Below the pieces are notes generated by a model. That model was not told the DNA's origin. It did no database searches and saw only the letters and a list, made by a program, of their open reading frames with translations. The position numbers and the translations under genes are program-made. This document shows, one piece after another, positions 19,702 to 30,326 of a DNA stretch of 64,000 nt; the first letter of the stretch is position 1; every line of letters begins with the position of its first letter. Source of the stretch: Gracilibacillus orientalis (GTDB lineage Bacteria > Bacillota > Bacilli > Bacillales > Amphibacillaceae); contig NZ_FOTR01000013.1 of NCBI RefSeq assembly GCF_900114645.1, forward strand, positions 36,248-100,247, written 5' to 3'.

Positions 19702-20466
19702 TTATATTTTTTTATATAAATGACGAACTTTTACTATAGCTTGTTTATGAATTTGCGAGATCCTTGATGTTGTTAAGCCCAGTATTTTACCTATTTCCGT
19801 AAATGTTAATTCTTTATCATAAAATAAACTCAATACCATTTGCTCATTTTCATTTAATTGTTGGATACATTTCGATAATTCTTGATAATTTTCCTTTTGC
19901 ACAAGATTACCTTCAGGTAAAGGTTCCCTATCGTCCGGAATTAAATAGCCGATTCCTTCTTTTGTTTCCTCTGAATTGTTTTTACTTTTTTCTTCCATTG
20001 ATAAGAGATTAGCAAAAAAACTATCTTTTAGTGAATCCTCTACTTCTTCCACAGTCAAACCAAGATATTCAGCAATTTCATCAGTGGTTACATCTCGTTG
20101 AAGTGATTGTTCTAACGATTCCATTGCATGATCGATTTTTTTCACTTTATCTCGTGTCGTTCTGGGTAACCAGTCTTCTTTTCTTAACCCATCAATTATG
20201 GCTCCCTTTATTCTAAAAGAGGCATACGTATCAAATTTTAAATCACGACTATTATCAAACTTTAAAATCGCATCAAACAATCCATATAACCCTAAACTTT
20301 TGATATCATCTTTGCTAACATTTTTAGGCAGATTAACAGCGATTCGTTGGACATGATAATTTACAAGATACATATAGTTTTCAATTAAATCATTCGTATT
20401 TTCTTCACTTTTGTTACTTAACCATTTATTCCACAAGTTTTTTTCCATTGATGTATCTTTGACCAT
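19702..20466 (-). CDS. sigD: Flagellar/motility sigma factor sigma-D (FliA family)
   Basis: 254 residues. Region 2 (about 45-95, including LGLYGLFDAILKFD and YASFRIKGAIIDGLR), region 3 and region 4 with the C-terminal helix-turn-helix (TFTEIGKILGLTTSRISQIH) are intact. Start ATG at 20466 follows GAGGTGATTCG. Sigma-D drives late flagellar, motility and autolysin genes. It follows cheD and precedes the DUF342 gene. Confidence 0.97.
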   Translation of the reverse strand: MVKDTSMEKNLWNKWLSNKSEENTNDLIENYMYLVNYHVQRIAVNLPKNVSKDDIKSLGLYGLFDAILKFDNSRDLKFDTYASFRIKGAIIDGLRKEDWLPRTTRDKVKKIDHAMESLEQSLQRDVTTDEIAEYLGLTVEEVEDSLKDSFFANLLSMEEKSKNNSEETKEGIGYLIPDDREPLPEGNLVQKENYQELSKCIQQLNENEQMVLSLFYDKELTFTEIGKILGLTTSRISQIHKQAIVKVRHLYKKI

Positions 20467-20500
20467 CGAATCACCTCATTTCAAAAATAACTAAAACTAC

Positions 20501-20992
20501 TTAAATTTGCATAACTCCACTATTTACCGTTCGTACTTCCAGCATTCCTGTTTCGATATTGAACTCAATAGTTCTCCCTTTATTGCCACCAACATCTTGT
20601 GCAACGATTGGAATTTTATGTTCCTTTAATTTGGCAAGCACTGCTTCGATATTTCGTTGACCAATATTCAACATATTGTTATCAGACTTAAAGGAAAACA
20701 TTTGTGCTCCACCTGCTATTTTAGCTTTCAGCTTAGATCGACAGACTCCCTCAGTTAAAAGTTGTTCCAACAATAAATCAATCGATGTATCTGCGTACTT
20801 CATTTCATTTAATATGCTTTTGTTGGATGCCGTCGAATCTGGTAACATGACATGTGCGAGTCCTGCTATCTTCTGTTCATAAATGACAACACCAACACAA
20901 GACCCTAAGCCAGATGTTTTTAAAGTATTCGGTACATGAGTTACTTTTAGATCTGCAATACCAACTTTTATAACAGTTGTTATGATTGTCAT
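20501..20992 (-). CDS. cheD: Chemoreceptor glutamine deamidase CheD
   Basis: 163 residues. The catalytic Cys lies in LGSCVGVVIYE (around residue 33), followed by the His in AGLAHVMLP (around 47) and the KIAGGAQMF motif. CheD deamidates receptors and, in Bacillus, also binds CheC and increases its phosphatase activity. The start overlaps the cheC stop by one base, so translation is coupled. Confidence 0.96.
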   Translation of the reverse strand: MTIITTVIKVGIADLKVTHVPNTLKTSGLGSCVGVVIYEQKIAGLAHVMLPDSTASNKSILNEMKYADTSIDLLLEQLLTEGVCRSKLKAKIAGGAQMFSFKSDNNMLNIGQRNIEAVLAKLKEHKIPIVAQDVGGNKGRTIEFNIETGMLEVRTVNSGVMQI

Positions 20993-21615
20993 TACTCTTC
21001 GACCCCTAGTGCTTTGAAAATTTCATCAAAAGAGTCAGGGTCGGGTAATAAAAAGAAATGGCCTTTCACCGACTCGTTTGATTCTTCTTCTTCCTCAATC
21101 ATCGTATCAATTATAATGGCATAGTCGCTTTCTTGCGAAATTTCAAGAAGGCCTTGCATTAAAATAGCCGCTGCCATATCAATCGTTAAATTCGGCACGG
21201 TTGGCTGCATATTAATAGATGTAAAATCAGATAAAGCAGATAAATAAGATCCAGAAAGAATATTACCAATCTCAGATATAGCTGAAATAGCCAGATCATT
21301 TTCTTCGATATTATCCCCTGATGTACCAGTCAATTGTTCAACTAACGAACGTGCCTCTACTGGTGATAGTACAAAAAACATACTGCCAGGTGCTTCACCT
21401 TGTATTCTTAAAAACACACTTACAATGACTTGTTCAGGACCACCTACAAATGCCATCAGTTCATTAAAATCGACAATCTTGATGGCAGGTACCGACATGT
21501 CTATCTTCTTCCCTAATAAGCTTGAAAGTGCTGTAGCGGCATTTCCTGCCCCAATATTACCTACTTCCTTTAATACGTCTAAATGATGTTGCGATAAATT
21601 TTCTATATCTACCAT
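20992..21615 (-). CDS. cheC: CheY-P phosphatase CheC
   Basis: 207 residues with two pseudo-symmetric CheC motifs, KEVGNIGAGNAA near residue 15 and SEIGNILSGSY near 112. Both active-site Glu/Asn pairs are present. It dephosphorylates CheY-P and takes part in adaptation with CheD. It sits 4 bp after cheW and overlaps cheD. Confidence 0.96.
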   Translation of the reverse strand: MVDIENLSQHHLDVLKEVGNIGAGNAATALSSLLGKKIDMSVPAIKIVDFNELMAFVGGPEQVIVSVFLRIQGEAPGSMFFVLSPVEARSLVEQLTGTSGDNIEENDLAISAISEIGNILSGSYLSALSDFTSINMQPTVPNLTIDMAAAILMQGLLEISQESDYAIIIDTMIEEEEESNESVKGHFFLLPDPDSFDEIFKALGVEE

Positions 21616-21619
21616 TTTT

Positions 21620-22090
21620 CTAACCTTCTTGTCCTAAAGTAGCAGCACGATATGATTCTTGTGATAATACTTTTTCTAATTCTAAAAACATAATCAATCT
21701 CTTGTCGACTTTTGCTACGCCTCCAATATAATCCGCGTCGATTGTTCCGATAACTTTTGGAGCAGGTTCAATCGCATCTTCTGGAATATCCAATACATCA
21801 TAAGCGGCATCGACAATAAATCCAACATCATTCGATTCCATATGAATAATGATAATTCTTGTACTTTCCGTTTGTTCTATACTTTCCATTCCGAATCGCT
21901 CACGTAAATCTATAATTGGCGTAACTACACCACGAAGATTAATAACACCTTTAACGAAAGTCGCTGTTTTTGGCACTCTAGTAATAAATTGCATTCGCTC
22001 TATAGCTCCAACGACTTCAACCGGAATCGCATATTCTTCTTTATCCAATTCGATAATAATCGATTTATGATTGTTTGTTATTTCTTCCAT
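21620..22090 (-). CDS. cheW: Chemotaxis adaptor CheW
   Basis: 156 residues, a single CheW (SH3-like) domain. Typical segments include the VKGVINLRGVVTPIIDLRERF motif around residues 45-65. It links receptors to CheA in the signalling array. It lies 10 bp after cheA. Confidence 0.97.
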   Translation of the reverse strand: MEEITNNHKSIIIELDKEEYAIPVEVVGAIERMQFITRVPKTATFVKGVINLRGVVTPIIDLRERFGMESIEQTESTRIIIIHMESNDVGFIVDAAYDVLDIPEDAIEPAPKVIGTIDADYIGGVAKVDKRLIMFLELEKVLSQESYRAATLGQEG

Positions 22091-22100
22091 GTTAACCCTC

Positions 22101-24146
22101 CTAGTTAATTAATGTATTGGTATCAACAATTAATGCTACTTGTCCATCACCTAAAATAGTGGCACCTGAAATCGCGAATACATCTCCTAAATAGTCACCT
22201 AAGGATTTCAATACAATCTCTTGTTGTCCGATGAAAGTATCCACAACCAATCCCGCCATTTTATCCCCTTTGCGAATAATAACAATGGAATATAATTCGT
22301 CACCTTGTCCTTCAGTTGGCACTTCAAATACATTTTTTAAATCTATCAACGGTACTACTTTTCCTCTAAAGTCAATTACCTTTTTGTTGTGGGCATTTAA
22401 AATCTCTGATTTGCTAATAATTGCCGTTTCAATAATGGATGATAGTGGGACTGCATATTTTTCTTTCTCTACTTCTACTAATAAAACGGATATAATAGAT
22501 AATGTTAATGGTAATTGAATAGAAAATAATGAACCTTTTCCTTCTTCTGACTCGATCGTAATAGTTCCACCAAGTGACTCGATCGTATTTTTCACTACAT
22601 CTAAACCTACACCACGACCCGAAACATCACTGATTTTATCAGCAGTAGAGAAACCACTGGACATGATCAATTGATACACTTGTTTGTCTGTTAATTGCTT
22701 GGCTTCTTCTTCAGTAATAACATGATTAGAAATTGCTTTGTCCAATACTTTTTCTCTGTTTATTCCTGCTCCATCATCAGAGATTTCAATAAAGACATGA
22801 TTGCCACTATGATAGGCTTCTAATAATAAGTCTCCTTCTTCCTTTTTTCCTGATGCTTGTCGTTTCTCTGGTGTTTCTATTCCATGATCTAATGCGTTGC
22901 GAATCAAGTGAACTAGCGGATCGCCAATTTCATCGATCACCGTTCGGTCTAATTCCGTTTCTGCACCAACAATATCCAATTTGATTTTTTTACCTAAATC
23001 TTTTGACAGTTGACGCACCATTCTTGGAAAACGATTAAAAACTTGTTCAATCGGCACCATGCGCATATTTAAAATAATACTTTGCAGATCTCCAGAAATC
23101 CTTGTCATTCGCTCTACGGTCTCTTGTAATTCTGCATTCTTAAGATTTGCTGAAATCTGTTCCAGACGTCCTCTATCAATAACCAATTCCTCAAATAAAT
23201 TCATTAAACCATCAAGCCGATCAATATTAACCCGAATCGTCTTACTTGTAACGCCTTTTCCAGTTTTTTTCTTACCCTCTGCGTTTTTACTTTTTGGCGA
23301 TTCCTTAACCCCATCTGTTGATTGTTCATTTTCAGCTATATTTTGCTCATTGTCATCTCCCTGAGCATTTTTATCCTGTTTGAACATGGATACAGTAACT
23401 TCTTCAATTTCAGAAACCTTTAGAATTTTTTGTTGTACTTCTTCCGGACTATCCTTCGTTACTATTAACACATGAAACTGAAGATCAAAGTTTTCTTCTT
23501 CTAGCTCCTGTACTGTAGGATCAGCCTTAATTACTTCCCCAATTTGCTCTAATACTTCAAAAACCATATATACTCGAGCCGCTTTTAATAGGCAGTTTTC
23601 ATTTAATTTTATTTTTACTTCTAAATTTTCGAAACCATTTTCTTTTGATTGATCTATAATAGCTAATTCGAATTGATCTAACTGGTTAAAATATACTTGC
23701 TCATTATTTGCTGGTTTTGGTTCATTATCAGCAGCCATGGTTGATTCATTTAAGTTTTCTATATCTTGATTATTCTCAATAGTCTGTAATGTCTGTACAA
23801 GTTCTTGCACATCTGAGGCACCATCGCCACCTTCAACTATATCCAAAACCATTCCTTCAAGCTGGTCCACCGCCTGAAATATCATATCAATGATTTCAGA
23901 TGTTATTTTCACTTGATCATTTCGTGCTGCATCTAGTACATTCTCCATATTATGTGTTAAATCGGCCAGATCTTTATAACCCATCGTTGCAGACATCCCT
24001 TTTAGAGTGTGTGCAGAACGGAAAATTTCGCCTATTGTATCCATGTTTTCCGGTTCATTTTCTAGAACTAATAGTTGATTGTTTAATGATTGAATGTGCT
24101 CTTTACTTTCCTCAATAAATACTTCAAGATACTCGTTATTTTCCAT
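22101..24146 (-). CDS. cheA: Chemotaxis histidine kinase CheA
   Basis: 681 residues. HPt domain with phosphorylated His at residue 46 (SAHTLKG), P2-like CheY/CheB docking region (~155-260), dimerisation domain (~305-370), HATPase with the N box near 413 (LIRNALDHGIE), G boxes near 460 and 507 (DDGAGI, SGRGVGLDVV), and the C-terminal CheW-like domain (~545-681). It phosphorylates CheY and CheB. The linker between P2 and dimer domain is charged and low-complexity. Confidence 0.98.
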   Translation of the reverse strand: MENNEYLEVFIEESKEHIQSLNNQLLVLENEPENMDTIGEIFRSAHTLKGMSATMGYKDLADLTHNMENVLDAARNDQVKITSEIIDMIFQAVDQLEGMVLDIVEGGDGASDVQELVQTLQTIENNQDIENLNESTMAADNEPKPANNEQVYFNQLDQFELAIIDQSKENGFENLEVKIKLNENCLLKAARVYMVFEVLEQIGEVIKADPTVQELEEENFDLQFHVLIVTKDSPEEVQQKILKVSEIEEVTVSMFKQDKNAQGDDNEQNIAENEQSTDGVKESPKSKNAEGKKKTGKGVTSKTIRVNIDRLDGLMNLFEELVIDRGRLEQISANLKNAELQETVERMTRISGDLQSIILNMRMVPIEQVFNRFPRMVRQLSKDLGKKIKLDIVGAETELDRTVIDEIGDPLVHLIRNALDHGIETPEKRQASGKKEEGDLLLEAYHSGNHVFIEISDDGAGINREKVLDKAISNHVITEEEAKQLTDKQVYQLIMSSGFSTADKISDVSGRGVGLDVVKNTIESLGGTITIESEEGKGSLFSIQLPLTLSIISVLLVEVEKEKYAVPLSSIIETAIISKSEILNAHNKKVIDFRGKVVPLIDLKNVFEVPTEGQGDELYSIVIIRKGDKMAGLVVDTFIGQQEIVLKSLGDYLGDVFAISGATILGDGQVALIVDTNTLIN

Positions 24147-24153
24147 CGGTATT

Positions 24154-25203
24154 TCACCTCTTCTTTTGGATTTTTTGCACTAATACGTCACTAACATTGT
24201 CTATGTCTTCTACATAATCTACTAAACTAGTTTTTTCTGCTGCTTGAGGCATACCATAGACTACACACGTTTCTTTTGACTGCGATATAGCAATGGTTCT
24301 AGGGTGTCGTTTTTTTAGATGTAACATGCCTTTTGATCCATCGCTACCCATTCCGGTTAACATTACTGCAAGAGGATGACAATTCTGTACATGGGCAACG
24401 GATTCGAACAGTACATCTACAGATGGTTGATGTCCATTAACTGGCTGTTCTTGTTTAACTTCTGCATACAATTGGCTATTAATTTCTTTCACTCTAAATT
24501 GATTACCGCCTGGTGCTATGTACACTTTTCCGTTCTCTATTAAATCTCCATCTTCCACTTCTTTAACCGTTACGTTGGATAATTTATCGAGGCGTTCAGC
24601 TAATGACTTGGTAAATCCTTTTGGCATATGCTGCACAATAACAACCGGTGATTGAAATCCAATTGGCAACTTCGTGATTACTTGTTGTAATGCTCTAGGC
24701 CCTCCAGTTGAAGAGCCTATTGCTATAATTGGCCGGTTACTTGAAATGGGTTTATAATCTTTCTTTTTAATCGAAGGAGATGTGTTTATTGATAACTTGT
24801 AATTAGCACGTGATGCATGCTCTACTTTTTGTACTATCTCTGATTCAATATCCTTAATATTTAAGGATATTGATCCAGAAGGTTTTGCAATAAAGTCAAC
24901 AGCTCCGTATGACATTGCCTCTATAGTTTTATCTGCCCCAGATTTCGTTAAACTTGACACCATGACAACAGGTGTCGGTGCCATTTTCATGACTTCCTTT
25001 AACGTTGATATTCCATCCATTAACGGCATTTCAACATCTAAAGTTATAACATCAGGTTTTAATTCCATTACTTTTTTTAATGCATCATTTCCATTTCTTG
25101 CTGTAGCGATCACTTCTAAATAAGCAGATGAATGGATAATATCTGATATCATTTTTCGCATAAAGGCTGAATCATCAACGACTAATACAAGTTTTTTGTT
25201 CAT
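24154..25203 (-). CDS. cheB: Chemotaxis methylesterase/response regulator CheB
   Basis: 349 residues. Receiver domain with phospho-acceptor Asp56 (LDVEMPLMDG), then the methylesterase domain with the catalytic Ser at 164/165 (GSSTGG), His192 (QHMP) and Asp288 (GMGSDG). It demethylates and deamidates receptors during adaptation. It lies 6 bp after flhG and 7 bp before cheA. Confidence 0.97.
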   Translation of the reverse strand: MNKKLVLVVDDSAFMRKMISDIIHSSAYLEVIATARNGNDALKKVMELKPDVITLDVEMPLMDGISTLKEVMKMAPTPVVMVSSLTKSGADKTIEAMSYGAVDFIAKPSGSISLNIKDIESEIVQKVEHASRANYKLSINTSPSIKKKDYKPISSNRPIIAIGSSTGGPRALQQVITKLPIGFQSPVVIVQHMPKGFTKSLAERLDKLSNVTVKEVEDGDLIENGKVYIAPGGNQFRVKEINSQLYAEVKQEQPVNGHQPSVDVLFESVAHVQNCHPLAVMLTGMGSDGSKGMLHLKKRHPRTIAISQSKETCVVYGMPQAAEKTSLVDYVEDIDNVSDVLVQKIQKKR

Positions 25204-25209
25204 AGATTT

Positions 25210-26064
25210 CTACCTTTCTGTCATTAATTTTCTGAGTCTCTTTAGAAATCCTGAATTATCTGATTTTTTGGATGGTTCCCCTAGATAATGATTGCTAACA
25301 TTTTCAATTGCCACTGATGCTTTTGATTTAGGGTTATGTATGATAAAAGGTTGCTGTGCTAATACAGCATCTGTAACAGCTGAATCATCAGGGATTGTTC
25401 CAAGCGGTATTACATCATGATCTAAAAATCGTTTCACAGCACTATTCATACGATTCATGATATCAATACTTTGTTTTTTACTTTTAGAACGATTAACAAT
25501 TAACTGAAACTTTATCGGTTGTTGTAATAAAACTTGCTTTATCATGGAATATGCATCTGTCATGGCAGTTGGTTCTGGAGTCGTTACAAGAATACATTCA
25601 TCGACTGCTAAAATATAATGAATGGTTTCTCTCGTAACACCTGCCCCCAAGTCAAAAATAATATAGTCATATTCTGCCAAAAGTAGTTCTAATTGCTCGA
25701 TGAAATATTGTAATTTTTCTTCATCAAGATAGAAAATATGCTCCTGTCCACTACCACCAGCAATATAAGACAAGGAGTTTGGACCTACTTCTATAATATC
25801 ATATATTGACAATTTATTCTCGAACAGATTTATAATAGAATAGTTAGAACTTTTCCCTAATAAAATGTCAATATTCCCCATGCCAACATCCAAGTCAAAT
25901 AGCAAAACTTTTTTTCCTTTGCTAGCTAGGGATAATGAAAAGTTTAGTGCAATATTAGACTTCCCAACTCCGCCTTTACCACTAACTATAGCCATAGTTT
26001 TAGCATGGTAATGACTGTGTACATCTCTTAATTTTTGTCTTAGCTTCGCTGCTTGATCAGTCAT
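25210..26064 (-). CDS. flhG: MinD-like ATPase FlhG (YlxH)
   Basis: 284 residues from the ATG at 26062-26064, chosen because GGTGA lies at the right distance; further in-frame GTG/TTG codons extend to 26076. The deviant Walker A GKGGVGKS is at residues 29-36, then LLFDLDVGMGNID, and a C-terminal basic amphipathic tail suited to membrane binding. It controls flagellum number and placement with FlhF. The start overlaps the flhF stop. Confidence 0.94.
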   Translation of the reverse strand: MTDQAAKLRQKLRDVHSHYHAKTMAIVSGKGGVGKSNIALNFSLSLASKGKKVLLFDLDVGMGNIDILLGKSSNYSIINLFENKLSIYDIIEVGPNSLSYIAGGSGQEHIFYLDEEKLQYFIEQLELLLAEYDYIIFDLGAGVTRETIHYILAVDECILVTTPEPTAMTDAYSMIKQVLLQQPIKFQLIVNRSKSKKQSIDIMNRMNSAVKRFLDHDVIPLGTIPDDSAVTDAVLAQQPFIIHNPKSKASVAIENVSNHYLGEPSKKSDNSGFLKRLRKLMTER

Positions 26065-26065
26065 A

Positions 26066-27175
26066 TTAATCACCAACTATTAATTTCGCAATTTGCTCTA
26101 TGGATATTTCTTCAATATCATCAGGTACATCCTGACCATTAGTCATATAAGCAATACCGATTTTATATTTTAAGCATAAGTTTAATACAGGACCATAAGT
26201 AGTTGTTTCATCTTTTTTAGTTAAAATAAGTTGTTTAATTGGTATATTATCAAATTGTTGATAAATCTCTTCTAGGTCTTTTGCCCTTGTAGTTAATGAA
26301 AGAACTAAATACGTATTGACTTCATGGTTTAAGTCGACAATTTTACCTAATTCTTTAATATATTTTTCATCTCTGAAATTTCTGCCAGCTGTATCGACAA
26401 AAACATGATTATAATTTTTGAATTTTTCCTTTGCCTTTTTATAATCCTCTAAGTTGTATGCAATCTCTATTGGAACGTCTAAGATCTTGGAGTAAGTCTT
26501 CAACTGTTCAATTGCAGCAATTCGATAGGTATCTGTTGTTATGAAAGCAACTTTTTTTTGTTTATTTAATACACAATGAGCTGCTAATTTTGCTATCGTC
26601 GTCGTTTTTCCGACTCCTGTAGGTCCAACTAAATGAATAAACTGTTTGTCGAATATTTCTCCACCGAAAGTTCCTTTGTTTGCTATCCGGTGTTTTACTT
26701 CAAACGATAATTGATCCCATACTTTGCTTTCTTCGACCTCATCATTATTAAACCTTGTTTGTATAGATTCTATTAATTCGTAAGCAATTTCCTGATCTAC
26801 TTCTTGTTTGATAAGATGATCGTATACCAACTGATATGGTAGCTTGAAAGTCAAATCTTTCGTAGCATTCTTTTGCATCCATTGCTTCATGTCACGTAAT
26901 TCTTTTAAAACTTCTTCTTGATTGGGACTTACGGCTGTTGATTCAACCTCAGGTTTAGATTCAACTACATGTTTTTGCGTCTTAGTCTTTTTCCGCGGTA
27001 ATTTTGTCTGGTCGATTGCCGCTAAAACTTCTATTTTTCTCTTTTTAAAAAGTCCTAAAAATCCACCTTCATGTATAACTTTTGAATTTAATATGACTGC
27101 ATCTGATCCTAGTTCTTTTCTGACGAATTTCATCACTTCTGGCATTGTCGAACCCTTAAATTTTTTCACTTTCAT
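26066..27175 (-). CDS. flhF: Flagellar SRP-like GTPase FlhF
   Basis: 369 residues: basic N-terminal B domain, N domain and G domain with GPTGVGKT at 184-191, TTDTYRIAAIEQLKTY, and DTAGR near 272. It is a third member of the SRP-GTPase family, after Ffh and FtsY, and guides the site of flagellar assembly. It overlaps flhA by 4 bp (ATGA type). Confidence 0.97.
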   Translation of the reverse strand: MKVKKFKGSTMPEVMKFVRKELGSDAVILNSKVIHEGGFLGLFKKRKIEVLAAIDQTKLPRKKTKTQKHVVESKPEVESTAVSPNQEEVLKELRDMKQWMQKNATKDLTFKLPYQLVYDHLIKQEVDQEIAYELIESIQTRFNNDEVEESKVWDQLSFEVKHRIANKGTFGGEIFDKQFIHLVGPTGVGKTTTIAKLAAHCVLNKQKKVAFITTDTYRIAAIEQLKTYSKILDVPIEIAYNLEDYKKAKEKFKNYNHVFVDTAGRNFRDEKYIKELGKIVDLNHEVNTYLVLSLTTRAKDLEEIYQQFDNIPIKQLILTKKDETTTYGPVLNLCLKYKIGIAYMTNGQDVPDDIEEISIEQIAKLIVGD

Positions 27176-29205
27176 GCTACGTTCACCACCCCGATGCTTT
27201 GAATTTCTGCAGTTGGTTCAATCTCATTATATGAAAGTACGACCACGTGTGGATAGAAGCGATCTAATAATTGTTTAAAATACATTCGAATGGTTGGCGA
27301 ACATAAGATGACTGGTGTCTCTTCCTGTAAACTCATGTTCTCAACATTTTCTGAAACAGAGTGAATCACTTGTTGTTGTGTATCAGGATCCATCGCTAGA
27401 TAACTGCCATATTCAGTTTGTTGTATATGTTCGGCAATTAATTTTTCAACCTCACCTGAAACAGTGATCACTTTTAATTGTTGCTTACCTTGTACAATAT
27501 CACTCGTGATTTGAATGGATAATGATTGTCTTACATATTCAGTCAGCAGATCTGTATCTGTTGTCATTTTTGCAAAATCTGCTAATGTTTCGAAGATAAC
27601 TGGTAAATTTTTCACAGATACATTTTCACGTAACAGTTTAGCCAATACCTTTTGAACATCTCCAACTCCTAGTGGCTCTGGTGTTACTTCTTCTACTAAA
27701 ATTGGATTTGATTCCTTTAAATGATCTATTAATTGTTGTGTTTCTTGTCGACCAATTAATTGGTGTGCATAACGTTTTATTAGCTCTGTAATATGTGTGG
27801 AGACTACAGATGGAGGATCTACAACAGTGTAACCAGACATTTCTGCATCATCTCTTGCTTCTTCCGTAATCCATTTAGCAGGTAAACCGAAAGCTGGTTC
27901 TACTGTATCAATACCATCTAATTCGTCATCCTCAATACCAGGACTCATCGCTAAATAATGATCAAGTAGTAACTCACCTCTAGCTACTTCATTGCCTTTA
28001 ATTTTAAGCCGGTATTCATTAGGATTTAGCTGAATATTGTCTCGAATTCTTACAACTGGAATAACTAAACCTAATTCAATTACTAATTGTCGTCTGATCA
28101 TAACCACACGATCTAATAAATCGCCACCTTGATTTGAATCTGCTAAAGGAATTAAGCCATAACCAAATTCGAATTCAATAGGGTCCATATTAATTAAACC
28201 AACAACATTCTCTGGTGATTGCATTTCTTCTGAGTCTGACTCATCTAGTTGTTCATCACTTGGTGCTTCTTCTACTTGAGTTTTTCTTGATAACCTATAA
28301 GCACTAATAATTAGTACAGCAGCGATCATCGTTGTCAAACCAAAACTAATCGGAGTAAAGCCTAAGAAGAAGATCGTACCACCTGCAATATAAAGTAGCG
28401 TAGGATATCTCAATAACTGTTGGCTAACATCCGCACTCAAGTTACCTTCTGAAGCAACTCTGGTAACAACAATCCCGGTAGCTGTAGATATAAGTAAAGC
28501 CGGGATCTGACTTACTAATCCATCCCCAACGGTTAATCTCATATAAGTGTCAATAGCTTCAGTAAAACTTAATCCTAGTTGTGCCATACCAATAATAAGT
28601 CCAAATATAATATTAATGAGAACAATAATAATACCGGCAATCGCATCACCTTTTACGAATTTACTGGCACCATCCATCGCACCGTAAAAATCCGCTTCAT
28701 GCTCAATTTTATCACGTCTTTCTTTAGCTTGATGCTCATTAATCATGCCGGCATTCAAATCAGCATCGATACTCATTTGCTTACCAGGCATTGCATCTAA
28801 TGTAAATCGAGCCGCTACCTCTGATACACGCTCACTACCTTTAGTAATAACTAGAAACTGAATAATAACTAAAATAACGAAGACAACAAAACCTACCAAA
28901 GGATTATCTCCGATAACGAACGTACCAAAGGTTTCTACTACACCACCTGCATCAGCTTCTGATAGAATGGATCGGGTTGTAGACACGTTCAAACCTAACC
29001 GAAATAACGTCAATAACAATAGTAAAGAAGGAAAAACAGAGAATTGCAATGCCTCTGTTGTATTCATGGAGACTAAAATGACGATTAATGCTAGAGATAT
29101 ATTGGTTAAAATTAAAATACTTAATAACCACCCTGGAAGAGGAATAACTAACATAATAATAATAGATATAACACCAAATAGTACGGAAAAATCTCTAGCT
29201 TTCAT
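27172..29205 (-). CDS. flhA: Flagellar type III export gate protein FlhA
   Basis: 677 residues: eight predicted membrane segments in the first ~310 residues, the FHIPEP-type loop region (LTLFRLGLNVSTTRSIL and FVKGDAIAGI), and the large cytoplasmic C-terminal domain that docks chaperones. It is part of the export gate driven by proton motive force. It starts 38 bp after flhB. Confidence 0.98.
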   Translation of the reverse strand: MKARDFSVLFGVISIIIMLVIPLPGWLLSILILTNISLALIVILVSMNTTEALQFSVFPSLLLLLTLFRLGLNVSTTRSILSEADAGGVVETFGTFVIGDNPLVGFVVFVILVIIQFLVITKGSERVSEVAARFTLDAMPGKQMSIDADLNAGMINEHQAKERRDKIEHEADFYGAMDGASKFVKGDAIAGIIIVLINIIFGLIIGMAQLGLSFTEAIDTYMRLTVGDGLVSQIPALLISTATGIVVTRVASEGNLSADVSQQLLRYPTLLYIAGGTIFFLGFTPISFGLTTMIAAVLIISAYRLSRKTQVEEAPSDEQLDESDSEEMQSPENVVGLINMDPIEFEFGYGLIPLADSNQGGDLLDRVVMIRRQLVIELGLVIPVVRIRDNIQLNPNEYRLKIKGNEVARGELLLDHYLAMSPGIEDDELDGIDTVEPAFGLPAKWITEEARDDAEMSGYTVVDPPSVVSTHITELIKRYAHQLIGRQETQQLIDHLKESNPILVEEVTPEPLGVGDVQKVLAKLLRENVSVKNLPVIFETLADFAKMTTDTDLLTEYVRQSLSIQITSDIVQGKQQLKVITVSGEVEKLIAEHIQQTEYGSYLAMDPDTQQQVIHSVSENVENMSLQEETPVILCSPTIRMYFKQLLDRFYPHVVVLSYNEIEPTAEIQSIGVVNVA

Positions 29206-29243
29206 CTTGTTACAACTCCTTTACTTGAAACACATAAACGTTC

Positions 29244-30326
29244 TTAAATCTTCTTTTGAATTCGATATACATAAGCTAAAATTTCCGCTACAGCTTGGAA
29301 AAATTCTTCACTTACGATGTTATCAATCTCGACTTGATCATATAATGCTCTTGCTAAAGGTCGATTTTCTACCATCACCACATCATGATTACGAGCAATA
29401 TCTTTGATTCGCATCGCAACAAAATCGACACCTTTCGCAACAACATATGGCGCATCTGCCTTGTCTTCATCATATTTAATTGCAATTGCATAATGAGTTG
29501 GATTGGTGATCACAACATCTGCATTTGGGACTTCACTCATCATCCTCTGCATCGCCATCTGTCTTTGCTTTTCTTTAATTTTTGATTTAATTAACGGGTC
29601 ACCCTCAATATTTTTATGTTCATCTTTCAGGTCATTTTTAGACATTTTATTCTGCTTTTCAAAATCGTATTTCTGATAAACATAATCGATCACCGATATA
29701 ATCAGTAAACCAATGGCCGCTGCAATACCCATTTGGATAGTCATCTGTCCAAAGAATGCTAATGCCCCATTAACCTCTTTATCGAATAACATCATCATCT
29801 CATCGCGATTGATCCATATAATAGAGAACGTAATTACACCTACAACAACAATTTTTAATAAAGATTTAACTAACTCCACCAATGCTCTTGCAGAAAATAT
29901 CCTCTTTGCACCTTGAATGGGATCAATTTTATTTAACTTCATTTTTAATGGTTCTGTTGTAAACATAAAGCCGATTTGCATAAAATTCGAAGCAAGTCCT
30001 GCTACAATTGCGATAAGCATAATTGGTGCGATCGCTATACTTATTTGGGACAAAACATCTAATAACATACTAAAAAGTTCTTCTTCTGTTACTTCATTAT
30101 GAATATATTCTGTAAATGATTTGTTAAACATGTCTGTCATCGTACTTTTTAGTGAATCTCCCGTTACCAGGAGAATAATAAACACAAAAAATAGTAAAAT
30201 GGCTGTATTTACATCTTGGCTTTTGGCAACTTGTCCCTTTTTACGTACATCTTGTCTTTTCTTCGGAGTGGCTTTTTCAGTTTTTTCACCTGCGAAATAT
30301 TGAAGATCAAGCCGTAAATTCATCAA
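29244..30326 (-). CDS. flhB: Flagellar export specificity switch protein FlhB
   Basis: 360 residues: four membrane segments, then the cytoplasmic domain with the autocleavage motif NPTHYA near residues 272-277. FlhB switches export from rod/hook to filament substrates after contact with FliK. It directly abuts fliR. A separate FlhB-tail-like protein is encoded at 55979-56260. Confidence 0.98.
   Translation of the reverse strand: MMNLRLDLQYFAGEKTEKATPKKRQDVRKKGQVAKSQDVNTAILLFFVFIILLVTGDSLKSTMTDMFNKSFTEYIHNEVTEEELFSMLLDVLSQISIAIAPIMLIAIVAGLASNFMQIGFMFTTEPLKMKLNKIDPIQGAKRIFSARALVELVKSLLKIVVVGVITFSIIWINRDEMMMLFDKEVNGALAFFGQMTIQMGIAAAIGLLIISVIDYVYQKYDFEKQNKMSKNDLKDEHKNIEGDPLIKSKIKEKQRQMAMQRMMSEVPNADVVITNPTHYAIAIKYDEDKADAPYVVAKGVDFVAMRIKDIARNHDVVMVENRPLARALYDQVEIDNIVSEEFFQAVAEILAYVYRIQKKI

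Noticed and set aside
29713..29916. Plus-strand frames opposite flhB, flhA and other long genes
   Set aside because: No ribosome sites or family similarity; they are antisense shadows of conserved genes.
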